From Gloeopeniophorella convolvens (lineage: Eukaryota > Basidiomycota > Agaricomycetes > Russulales), in the NCBI GenBank assembly GCA_022496205.1, contig WTXD01000015.1, positions 434,001-498,000 on the forward strand: DNA of 64,000 nt, written 5' to 3'. Every line of letters starts with the position of its first letter. Within the stretch, counting starts at the first letter, position 1. The translations under genes were made by a program, and so were the position numbers. Below, one piece after another: positions 48,161 through 58,310 of the stretch. The notes beneath the pieces are model-generated. The model ran no database searches. It saw only the letters and a program-made list of their open reading frames with translations, and was not told where the DNA came from.

Positions 48161-49305
48161 GGGAGCAGAGGGAGCCGGGCCCAATTCGGAGTCGGAGAGA
48201 AGGACTCGGCGGAACGGGCCGGCCTGCAGAGAGCTGCGGAGAGACACCGGCAAGCGCGCTACCTCCTGCTACCTCAGACTATACATTCGCTCCACGACGA
48301 CTCGCCGCGACTGGGGCTCCTCCTCCAAACCATCGACATAACATGACTTCATGGAACGTAGAATCTGATGCGCCAGGAGAAATGCCGGAAGCTCGTACCC
48401 GTCGCAGATGGAGCCAGATCATCGCGTTCGGCGTGGTGCTGCCCCCGCCGCACCTGTAACTTCTCTGCAAGGATATTGGTGACACTCGCGGCGGATTCAC
48501 TCAGTTAGCGGCTGTCATTGCTTGTCCTCTGAACACAGAGGGCCTGCCGAAGACGAATGCCGGGTGTTGGACAACTGGCAATGGGAAAATGCTTTTTGAA
48601 TTTGTGCGTCATGCCTTACAACGGAATGACTGTCTTCCGTTACTGAAGTCTGCTTTAGGAGGCTAGTCATGCCGGTGGCCATTATGTTCAACCGGTCTTC
48701 TCTATGATTCCAATGGGTGGCACAGGATCCACGCCTGCCCGGATCTCGACGAACGCGGATACGGCTTCTGGGTCTCCTTTTCCCATGATCTGCGAAGCAC
48801 ACTGTCCGTAAGAATAGTCGAATGCCATGTCGTTTGCTATCCATTCTCGAAACGGGGACGATTGTTCCCGGTACGCTCAAGCATCAATATCTACGGACTA
48901 AGCAAGCCCAATCCCGTTATGCCCTGACCGCTCCTCTCGGGTCCCTGCAGTGGCCTGGACCCCGAAGGAGCTGCGTCCGCCAGTGGCGCCTATTTTCGAC
49001 TCCGCCTTGCAAAGCATAGCATGCGTGAGGTCCAATCGTGAATGAGTCTGAGACTCCGACATTGCTTCTACTCACCATTCCTTTCTCTTGTGTGACCAGC
49101 GGACTTGCGCACTGAAGTACTGACGCGGTCCTATCCAGCATGTTTGCGGCAGGCTTCTGGAGATTCTTTTCTCCGGACACGTATGGACGCTCAGGGTCTC
49201 CGACAAAGGATGCACTGATGCAACTCTGGGCACAATTTATCTTGGTGGCTTGGGCTCGTCAGCTTTCAGCGCAAGTGCGGGCCCACGGACGTTGTTCCTC
49301 ACCTC

Positions 49306-49312
49306 TATAAAA
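49306..49312 (+). promoter_or_regulatory. TATA box of zinc-finger copy 2
   Basis: TATAAAA, 65-71 bp before the ATG at 49,377. In copy 1 the matching position reads CATAAAA. Confidence 0.5.
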
Positions 49313-49376
49313 GACTTGAGCACCTCGCGTCCATTGACATCCCTCACCCTCACCCCATACACTAGTCATCGCCAGA

Positions 49377-51557
49377 ATGCGGTATCCCTCCTCTAGCACC
49401 CACAACCTTCCATTCTTCCTTTGGTATGCCGCTTCACCGATGAGGGAGCAGCCAGCCGTCGTAAAAGGCCACTCCGACGAGCGCGCTGAACAATACATCC
49501 ACGAAGCAAGCTTTCACGCAGTTCTGGAATACCTCCTCATGGCGGACACGGCACATGGTATGGCGCCCATAGATGTATCCTCCTTCGGTTTTCTGAACAA
49601 CATTGCGAGCAAAGACACCTCCGGAAGCACGTTCCATCCAGCATCCTCTACAGCCAACAGAGTCTCTCTGGGGATAGCATCCAACGAGCCAACGCCGACA
49701 GGGAGACACTGGCGGCACAGCATCATGCAGATCGCTGGGACTCACAATGCATCTACCTAGTACGCAGAGCCTGCGTTCAACAGCTCCTAGCTGACGCCGC
49801 ACTTGCTCCCAATTCATCTCCTCGAATGCCTTTGTTCCTACGCCCCCTGTATTCTCTGCCGCCGATGCCACCCATGAGCTGCCCTTTACGTACATGCAAC
49901 CCAACGCGTACGTGCCACCCGGCTCCGGCTGCCTCGGGATGCAGTACGACTCCACGCCACGCAAGTCGTGGGCCTACTAGGCGACGGATTCAAAATCGCC
50001 TACATCTCTCAATGCCGTCAGAAAAGACAGGCCCAGGTGGACGAGATCGTGATGCCTTATGCAAGTGCTCCGGCCATACTGGACATACTTTGCCACAATG
50101 ACGAGGAGGAACAGCGTGAGGCTGAACCTGCGCTTCTGGTTCCCCTTCTTCGCAAGATCGTGATCGTGGACCGAGGTGATGTGTCCGACAGAAGCAGTGC
50201 TCACCGGGCTCTTCCCCAAAAGACGCTGTCTGCTTACGCTGCACCCCAGATGCGGACCAGAAATAAAGTTTGGGATGAGAGCTTGCTGCAGTGAGTGTCA
50301 TTCTCGCGCTCTTTCGCGCTGGAAGCATCCCGTCAGCCCCCTGACCTTCGTCGCTGACAGTCTGTGCCCTCGCACACAGCAACTTCCACCGTGCTGCCAA
50401 AGTGTGAAACCCCAGAGCATGGTGCGGCACATCGGGACCAACAAACACCGACGGGCGGTGAAACTGCCCCTCATAGATACGATGCGGTGCCCAGTTTGCA
50501 ACCAAGGGTGTGTGCTCCTCCAAGTGATTGCTGAACACTAATCTGATTTGCTGCGTAGATTTAGTAGGTGGGAACTAGTCGGCCGTCATCTGGCGACTCA
50601 ACATAGAGAACGCGGGCACGACACGATTCAGGACTGGCTGGATGCCAAACCTGGAGAGAGATGTGCTTGCTAATGCCGACGTCCCCAGGAACGAGCGACA
50701 GTTGGCACACCAGCCACGTACGCTACATCCGACTACACAGGATCCGCATCTTCTCACCCTCGCCTACGTCCACTTTCCCCTTGCACGCATAACGCCACGC
50801 AGGCCTGCTCTTCTCTTTCTCACTTAGGTCTCTGCGTTGCAGAACGATCCCCGTCATCTTACACCCAAGACGGGCTCGCACCACACCCCGACCCCGCGTT
50901 GGAGAGCCTACGCGTGTGGGCTGCAGCATGAGCGCGGGGCCTACAAGCGAGTGGTCTGGCCACCTGGCTGCCGGTGGGAGAAGCGATCATACAGGAGCAT
51001 GATCGCGGTACTGCAACCCCCAGCACCCCTTCACCTTTGGCGAAGATTTGTCGAGCGAATTCCGCCCGGAATTCGCACAGGCAGTGCGCCGGGTCCTTGC
51101 CGACCTGGGCACAAATTTCTCACTTCCTCCAGACACAGAGAAGAGCAAGGCCTCCGCAGCGCGGCGGCGAGAGACTGGGCAGCGCGCAGCCCCTGCAGCT
51201 CAAGAGCAAGCAACCCGGCGCAGGGTCCCAAAGTTACCGAACGTCAGTGCTTCAACATCAACACAAGACAAATTCGAGCAGACTGGTCATGCGGCGAAAT
51301 CGCCCACGACCAGCGCCAAACCCGGAGTTCATGCTGCATCTCTGTCGGAGACGTTATACGTGCAGAGACCCCCGGACTCGGTCGTTCAAAGGCCCGCTGC
51401 CAGCCTCAGAGGATACCATAACAGAAGCGGGCTGCCCATGGTTGTACATACAATGATTTTGTACGCACATCTTTGTCCGCCTATATTATCTCCTGCGGTT
51501 CCTTTCGCGAAGATCGTCTGCTCCATGGACTGCGGTAGGGTGCGATCCATACAGTAG
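49377..51557 (+). pseudogene. Zinc-finger protein copy 2, decayed
   Basis: Starts MRYPSSSTHNLPFFLWYAAS in line with copy 1, keeps a TATAAAA box, then hits a stop at 49,760. Later parts survive in other frames, e.g. KPGVHAASLSETLYVQ at about 51,320-51,370, matching KPGVHAASLPKTLYVQ of copy 1. Immediately afterwards the sequence jumps to the equivalent of the 3' UTR. The stretch that encodes both zinc fingers in copy 1 is therefore deleted. The 51-nt candidate intron of copy 1 has lost its GT donor here (GCAAGT). The copy cannot make a zinc-finger protein. A truncated product or a non-coding transcript remains possible. Confidence 0.8.
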
Positions 51558-53380
51558 TTGGACTGTCAGCTTCCGACAGTGCCACTAGAGCCTTCTCGTG
51601 CGACGTTCGGTGTTCTCCATCGATGCGCCACGCTTGTCCTTTGTCAGATCTCAAGGAGCAAGCGTATTGACAAACACGTACTACCTCACGCTATTGCACC
51701 CGCGACACCTGGGTAGAAGCTACAATAGCGGGGAGATTTGGGGAGGGTAGTCATAGTGGCTGAGATACTCGCCTTCCTGCCCGTGCCCCGCGCCTTATAA
51801 GCAGAATAGATCAAAGAAGCAGGGTGAGGTTCAATCGATATCGATAGCTGTAGCGACCGGGGAGAGACAGGGTAAGGGACAGCGCATCAGCGCCACATGC
51901 GTTGACTGTGCAGTAACCTTGGCCCGACGAGATTAGACTGAAAGCGCCAGGCGATCTTCGTGGGGTAGCACGCGTCTGTACACGCAGCTGCAGGTCGGCG
52001 AATGCTTGCTTTGACCGGTCGCCGATGAACCCCTCCTCGCTAGCGCGGCATCGGAGCAGTTCTGTCAGGTAGAGCACACACAGCAACGACAGTAGTGACG
52101 CGTAAAATTACTTTCAATACCCAGATAGATGGTGCGCGGGGTGATGAGATGATGAGTAGCCATGGAACGTTGCCATGGCTGGCGGTCCGGGAGTGAGCTG
52201 CTCCCGGGAAGTCCCGGGAGCAACTCGGCCGCCTGGCGAACCGGGCTGAGTACACGTAGCATCCGCCCGAAGAAAGTGAGAAGTGGCGAGGACTCGGAAA
52301 GGCTCGCGGTGTAACACCGACAAGTCCAGCACGAAATATCAATATTCGAAAGGCCATCTATTGCGCCCGCCAGAGCGACCATTTCAGGCCGCGCCGGTCT
52401 GATCTTCGAAACTTCGAGGTCATTGGATGGCAGGACATGCATGCGCATGCATGATCACGAGGGTGCCGCCGCCGCCGCCGCCTGCAGTTACACATCATCG
52501 ATCGGTTACCACTTCTTGGCGCTTCAGAAGGCTAGACACTCTCCCACTGGTGCTGTCCTCAGGATAGACCCACAAACACGCTCTAGTCCTGACCAGGGGG
52601 TTTCAAGAATTAGAAGCGCCCCAGCCGAGATGGAATATCGGAGGGGCCATGCAGGCGCGAGCGTTGCGCGAGCGGCGAAAAGTTCTCGGTTCAGCTACGT
52701 GGAAGCACTGCAGAAAGCATATCGACCTTCTCCGGCGAGCCTGCTATACTTGTATGTGACCTACTACCTGTGTTACGCCTGCCTTTCACAAGTTCACGCC
52801 GCGCATGGCGCTAGAATCCCTATAGTCACTGCCGCACCCGATCATACACGATGCAACTGCCACGCCCCGAGGACACAGCTACCCTGTCATTCCTTGCCAT
52901 CGACCTGCTTGCTCATAGTCGCCGTCTACAACCCATCCGCAATCCTAGTACCCCCCACTCAGGTTGCAAGCGTCGTCTCTAACCACCTTATCCAACAATA
53001 CGCCCTGCCACAGAATCAAGAAACCGTCTAGTGTTCTTTGAACTTCCCGAGAACCCGCCATCTGTCACACAAGTAGACCGTTTTCTGAGTTTCCGTGAGG
53101 CAGTTTGTGGGTCGTCATCACAGGGGTCATTTGTAGGCGCGTGTGCAGTTCCATTCCCCTGACATAGTTCTGACTGATCCTCAGCTCGGGAGAACGTAGT
53201 CAGGCTTCGCCGCATTGTCATTACCGCATCATACGACGATGGCAAACTCGGTCAAGGGAAAACGAGGTGCGTTCTGAATAAAGCTTGAAACTACGGAAAC
53301 GACATAATCTATCAGCAGACATCACCGTGGAGGGAAATCTGTGGGAGTGGGCGAAACATGAGCGTGAGTCCGAGCTTTGA
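51558..53380. other. Right edge of duplication B and promoter side of TPR-CHAT gene
   Basis: Up to about 52,340 this is the 3' flank of unit 2. Beyond it, a 202-codon open frame (52,423-53,031) starts at TTG, contains a (GCC)n-encoded Ala run and resembles nothing. I do not call it. Confidence 0.4.
52199..52222. repeat. Perfect 11-bp hairpin, unit 2 version
   Basis: The arms TGCTCCCGGGA (52,199-52,209) and TCCCGGGAGCA (52,212-52,222) are separated by two bases. It lies at the place corresponding to the weaker hairpin at 48,143 in unit 1. Confidence 0.8.
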
Positions 53381-56300
53381 ATGGGACGTATTCGCGGGGC
53401 TCATCGAGTTGAAATCATGAATACAGAGAATTGCAGAGACCAAGGCGGGCTGGCTCTCAACAACTGGATCTCTGAGGGCGAAACTTTCCTTCCCTCAATC
53501 CCACCGTCGGGCTCCTTTCGCCGATATATTCTCTCCCATCTAGGTCTCGCGAAAGTTCTGCGCTACCTTGGCCCCCAACGTTGGATTCGTGACCTTGACG
53601 ACATAATTCTCTACTTTACTGAAGTCATACTTCTTCCCATTCGAAACGAAGGCCCCGAGGAAATATGTAACCCTGTCGACATCTTCTACCACCTTACCTG
53701 CGCACTGTACCAGCGCTTCATTCACGCCAACCGTTTGTCGGACCTGTCTTCGGCTGTTCAATACCTTCGCTATCTCCTTAGCTCGTCGCTCATCAGCTAC
53801 CAGTCCGAAGCCCCGCTTGTACTGGCCGAGGCTCTGTTCCATCAGTCGCAGCTCGGACAAGCCAACCCATCGGAGGGTATAGCCGATATTTTGACTCTCT
53901 ACGAGGGGTGTCTATCCTCATATCCACCCTCCGGCTACGCCGTGTCAATTCTTGATCTGGCTTCGCAGGCCATCGTGGAGGAATATGTAGCGACGGGACT
54001 GCCGTATCATGCAACGCGTGCGGTGCGGCATTTAGAGAGGGCACGCAAGACCTGCCAATCAGAACAGTACGCTGGACTCACGGGGTCCCTGGCACTGGTC
54101 CTCTACGTCTCCCTATCCGAATCCGGCAGCGGGTCTCAGCAGCAAACTATCGCATCGCTCTTTCAAGAGGGCCTTTCCCTCTTACATCCTCATGACCTTC
54201 GACACGTTCTCATGCGTCAGGTGGCGGAAAACGACCCGCTATTCCGGCAAAGCGGCGTGGACCGTCACTTAGAACCTCGTTCTGCCCGTGAATCACGGAA
54301 TCACCCTCCGCAGCGTCCCCATCATCCATCCCTTCACCCCTCCACGCATGTCGGTCATCGTGACACGACTAGAGCGGGATCAGCCGCGGTACCTTCGCAT
54401 GACACGGCAAGCCCACTCTCAGGGTGGAAGACAGTGTCTCTACGCCCTGCCGATCGGCTGGCCAGGGGACCTGCAGGAACCAATCTGAACCCGACCAACG
54501 CCGAGCGCGAAGTCGCCGCATGCCTGCAGAGGTTCCAGTATACCCGTGATGTAGCAGATGTCTGTTCAGCATATAGGCTCGCATACCAAGCGCGTCTTTG
54601 GGACCGTAAAACTCTGTCCAATGCGGCCTCGCTCTTCCTGCGGGTCTACAAAACCAGTGGAGCAGTTGGGGACCTCCAAATGGCGGTCGAACTTTCCCGC
54701 GGGGGCCTTGAAGTATCCGTCGACCCAGTACATCGATTCTTGCTCCTTGGGACCTTCGCGAAATCGTTGGCCATGGTTTACGCATGGGACGGCGACAAGG
54801 AGCACCTGGAAGACAGCATGTCGACGTTCCAGGTGGTAACGTTCGAAGGTGGCTGGCATGCGACTGCACTCGAGCGATTCCATATCGCGACTGATTGGGC
54901 TCATATGGCGCGAACCCTAGACCATTCATCTGCGCCTCAGGCGTACTCGGCCGCCTTCTCGCTGTTGCAGAACACCATAGTCCCGGGGCCGTCGTTTGCG
55001 GACAACTATGTTCACATCGTTGACGCCTTCATGATCTCGCTACCTCTGGATTATGCATCTTATCAGATCAAAGAAGGGCTATTTGAGGAGGCCATAGAGA
55101 CACTCGAGGCGGGAAGGTCGTTGCTGTGGTCCGAATTGCGCAAGTTCCGGGCTCATTGGGTCGGCTCCTCGGGGTCGATCCGAGCCTCGCGGACAGGCTG
55201 TACACGATCAACCGTGACCTTGAAGAATTCGCTTCGTCTACTTCGTGGCTCACAAGCGTAGATCCGGGCGACCCTACTGTCGGGGATGCCAGTCATGGGC
55301 AGCCCGAAGCGTTCACTCTCAAGCTGGAGGAACATCAAAGACTTGTGGGAGAGCATGGACAAGTCATCAGACAGATACGAGAGCTGCCCGGATTCGAAGG
55401 CTTCATGCGGACTACTCCATTCACGACTCTCCAGAAAGCCGCGTCAGGCGGACCAATCATCATCGTCAATCACTCTTCATGGCGAACCAACGTCCTTATC
55501 GTCCTCCACGACGCCCTTCCTGTCTTCGTCCCACTTGGCATCGACGACGGGGTGGAGTTCTTCGACCGCATCTCCGCTCTTGCTGACGAGATGCGACCAA
55601 AGGAGCACGAAGGGGCTGGGTCATACTCCAAGGAGTACGACAGACAGCTGCGCAAGATCCTGCAGGAACTCTACAAACTCGTCGGCGAGCCCATTGTCGA
55701 CAAACTCCGTGAATTGGGTATACCAGAGCAATCCCGAGTTTGGTGGTGCCCTACGTCGGTCTTCTGCTCGCTCCCTCTCCACGCAATGGGTCCAGTCCCA
55801 TCAAGCGACGGTCGCGTATGCTACTTCTCCGACCTCTATGTCTGTTCGTACACAACGACTCTGGACGCACTGATCGCGTCTCGCACGGTTCCCTCCAATA
55901 CCCCCAATCCACCTTCCTTACTCTCCTACGGCCAGAAACGCGGGTCTTCCCCGGCCATAGACAGAGTGATGGACACAGTAAGGAGTTCTGGAGTCCGTAT
56001 CGATACCCTCATATCAGAAAGGACAACAAAGGCCACGCTGCTGAACGGACTTCGAACTCATTCCCTGGTTCACGTCTCGTGCCATGGACTGCTGCCCTTC
56101 GCCCACTTGAAGTCGTCCGGCGCGTTACGCGAACCCCCCTGCGACAACCGCATCCTGCTCGGTGCCGTGCTTTCGCGGGAGTCTCGCGCGGAGTTCGCCT
56201 TCCTTTCGACCTGCCACACAGCAGAACTCCCGGACGTACATGGCAAGAACGAAGCACTGCACCTTGCCGCAGCGATGCAATATTGTTCCGGGTTCAAGAG

Positions 56301-56514
56301 CATTGTGGGCACGATGTGGGTGTGCGCGAACGATGATGGGAACGACATGGCGGAGGAATTCTACAAGCGCCTCTTTTCGCCCGTCGGCAAAGCACGTAAC
56401 CTGCAGATTGGGGAGAGGGCTGCGAGGGCTCTGCGGGATGCTACACAGGCTTTGAGGATGAAGGAAGAGGTGACGTTGGAACGATGGGTGAATTTTGTCC
56501 ACTTCGGCGCCTAG
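53381..56514 (+). CDS. TPR-CHAT protein (caspase/separase-like protease), one frameshift
   Basis: CHAT is a caspase-fold peptidase domain related to separase. In fungi and bacteria such proteins are linked to programmed cell death. The N-terminal about 590 codons are helical repeats of TPR type (DIFYHLTCALYQRFIHANRL, LVLAEALFHQSQLGQANPSE, and FEEAIETLEAGRSLLWSELR just before the CHAT linker). The CHAT domain follows: PIIIVNHSSWRTNVLIV, QELYKLVGEPIVDKL, RVWWCPTSVFCSLPLHAMG. The catalytic His is in SLVHVSCHGLLPF (about 56,085) and the Cys in FAFLSTCHTAELP (about 56,206). The end has the typical AEEFYKRLF. At 55,151-55,156 one base is missing, moving from the TPR frame (open to 55,261) to the CHAT frame. 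It is otherwise about 1,045 residues and intron-free. Start alternatives are 53,381 and 53,417. Confidence 0.87.
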
Positions 56515-56870
56515 AGGCTCGTGGAACGGTAGCGAGGACCTGTCGTCCTTTGGGTGAGTGCAATTTGTTTCGTGCGGCTCAAGAACTCCCCTTCTCATTC
56601 GTTTTTTGGTACCTTAGTCCGCTCGCGCCTCCTAATATTTTCGGTCACGTTTCGATAGTAATGCTGAACAATAGATCGAGGACCTGCTGGCCTACATGAT
56701 GATAACCATTCCAATCTAGTGCCGAATAAATGCTGGTCATAAATATCTGAACTCTGGTCGAACGTCGCCATCTTCATTTCTTGGAAAATATACGCATACA
56801 TGGGCTCCGCATCCGAAATCAGTGACCTTTGTCTGAAGTAGATACGATGGAGGAATCAAGTCGTCCCGGG

Positions 56871-56910
56871 GACCTGCCTCGACCTCTCTCGACCTCTCTC
56901 GACCTGCCCC
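56871..56910. repeat. Decamer minisatellite, four units
   Basis: Four consecutive 10-bp units, GACCTGCCTC, GACCTCTCTC twice, then GACCTGCCCC. Confidence 0.8.
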
Positions 56911-57679
56911 GACTTATCCACTGACAGCTTGGAGCCGCTCTGCGCGGCTTCCGGGGGCCACGAAGATGATGCCAGAGATGGTCGATGACGCTGCGATGAT
57001 GGTCAATATCATTGGCCCGCTGCATCCCTTGTGCCGGATCCCGCGACATTTTCTGTCGCATAGACTCTTCTTTGGAAAATGATGCCGAGGAGTTAAGGCT
57101 GTCTCCGGGGAACCTCGTGAGCAAATCGTCGATAGTCTGTTTGTTCATCACAGTATACTATATCCGCGATGCACAATGCAAAAGTTTCCTGTGTGCCGCG
57201 CACACCGAATTCGAATGCAGTGGTTGAAGCCTGAAGAGTTTTCACTTTCATGTTCGTTGCCTGGCGCAGTGCGCAGGGCTATCTACCCTAGAAACTGAAT
57301 ATTGCGTGCTTGCCATCGTGCCATCGAAGCTGGGCGTCGAACTCTAACAGTATGCGACGTACTCCCGCGCTGTCACCGGACTCAGGGACTCTTGGCTTGG
57401 GCAAGGTTTGGGTAGACATTTATGTACTTCATTTCGCATTTCACGTCATTTGGTCGGTTTCTCTAGCCAGAAACAGGAATTGGTGCCTGCCGAAGCCTTC
57501 CTCGTCGCATGACGGATTCCTGCAGAGATTCTGCGATTGAATGGCGGGTGGAACGACTTAGAAGTGTTGAATAAACGTCCGATTCGCGGCAAACGCGCAG
57601 CGTTTGCACGTCGTGAATACATCCAATTTATAGTACTGAACGTCTGTAAGAAAATGACTGCGATTGGGTGCCGCGCACG

Positions 57680-57965
57680 CGCGACACCTACAAACGGGGA
57701 GTGCGGGGAGAGCTCGGCCACACGCGCTGCGCGCGCGATCCGGCCGCAACAAGAAGTGGACCACACGCACCGGCGCGGCATATGAGGTCATTACCTCATT
57801 GCACATGACCAATGTTAATAGAATTTGTGCGGGCGCCGTGCGTTGTCGCAATGACGTTGGCCCGGGACTCGACTGCCTCCCATCACATCACTCGCGGGTT
57901 TCTAACACAGTGCCTTCATAACTTTTTGTCCTCAGATGCGTCCGCATCTCCAACCTCCAGAGACT
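57680..57965. repeat. Dispersed repeat, copy 1
   Basis: Shares a series of blocks with 61,760-62,060 in the same order and strand: GCAATGACGTTGG, CTGCCTCCCATCACA, ATCACTCGCGGGTTT, ACAGTGCCTTC and CCGCATCTCCA. No coding potential or terminal repeats are evident, so the class is unknown. Confidence 0.6.
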
Positions 57966-58253
57966 CAAACCTCTGTGGGCTTGAACCTGCTTGAACTTCC
58001 CGCTATTACCCTCTGCCCCGGCCAGCATTTCCCTTGTCGTCGAGTTTCCCGCAGTTCCTGGCGTCTGGACCGTAAGCGATCACGAGAAGGTCCCTAGGAT
58101 ACGCATGGCTCCGCAGACGGTCGGCCGGTACCTGCCGGAGCCTTGTAAGTCCCGCGTCCCGACGAAAACTCTACTGTGATAGATGCATGCAGCACGTAGA
58201 GACGGTGACTCTCCCATGATGCCGAATCAAACGTTTCAGGACTCCAGAACACG

Positions 58254-58259
58254 TATAAA
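58254..58259 (+). promoter_or_regulatory. TATA box of the FAD oxidase
   Basis: TATAAA, 57 bp before the ATG at 58,311, a normal spacing for a fungal promoter. Confidence 0.55.
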
Positions 58260-58310
58260 GCAATGGCGATTGACTAGTGTTGGTTTCTCTATTACCTCCC
58301 GTCCGACATC

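Larger units (their letters stand above)
44045..48290. repeat. Tandem duplication B, unit 1 (zinc-finger gene)
   Basis: Matches 48,295-52,340 with many small differences, beginning at ACGACTCACCGCGG and including the zinc-finger gene and about 1.2 kb of 3' flank. Unit 1 carries about 340 bp (47,525-47,865) absent from unit 2, which holds a 22-bp perfect palindrome. Confidence 0.85.
48295..52340. repeat. Tandem duplication B, unit 2
   Basis: Diverged copy of 44,045-48,290. Collinear through the promoter, coding region (with a deletion of the finger-coding part) and 3' flank, for example the shared TTATCTCCTGCGGYTCCTTT near 47,060 and 51,485. Confidence 0.85.
56515..58253. other. Intergenic with minisatellite and dispersed repeat
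   Basis: No gene recognised. Holds a four-unit decamer array and one copy of a dispersed repeat (separate entries), then the oxidase promoter. Confidence 0.45.

Noticed and set aside
47360..48253. 297-codon open frame on the minus strand in unit 1 of duplication B
   Set aside because: The homologous stretch in unit 2 shifts frame several times, and the encoded sequence has no family features, so the openness is accidental.
52065..52448. 127-codon minus-strand frame at the right edge of duplication B
   Set aside because: Not conserved in frame with unit 1 and contains the hairpin sequence; treated as non-coding.
52423..53031. 202-codon frame before the TPR-CHAT gene, considered as a possible gasdermin partner
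   Set aside because: It begins at TTG, contains a (GCC)n-encoded Ala run, and has no beta-strand pattern or other sign of a gasdermin.
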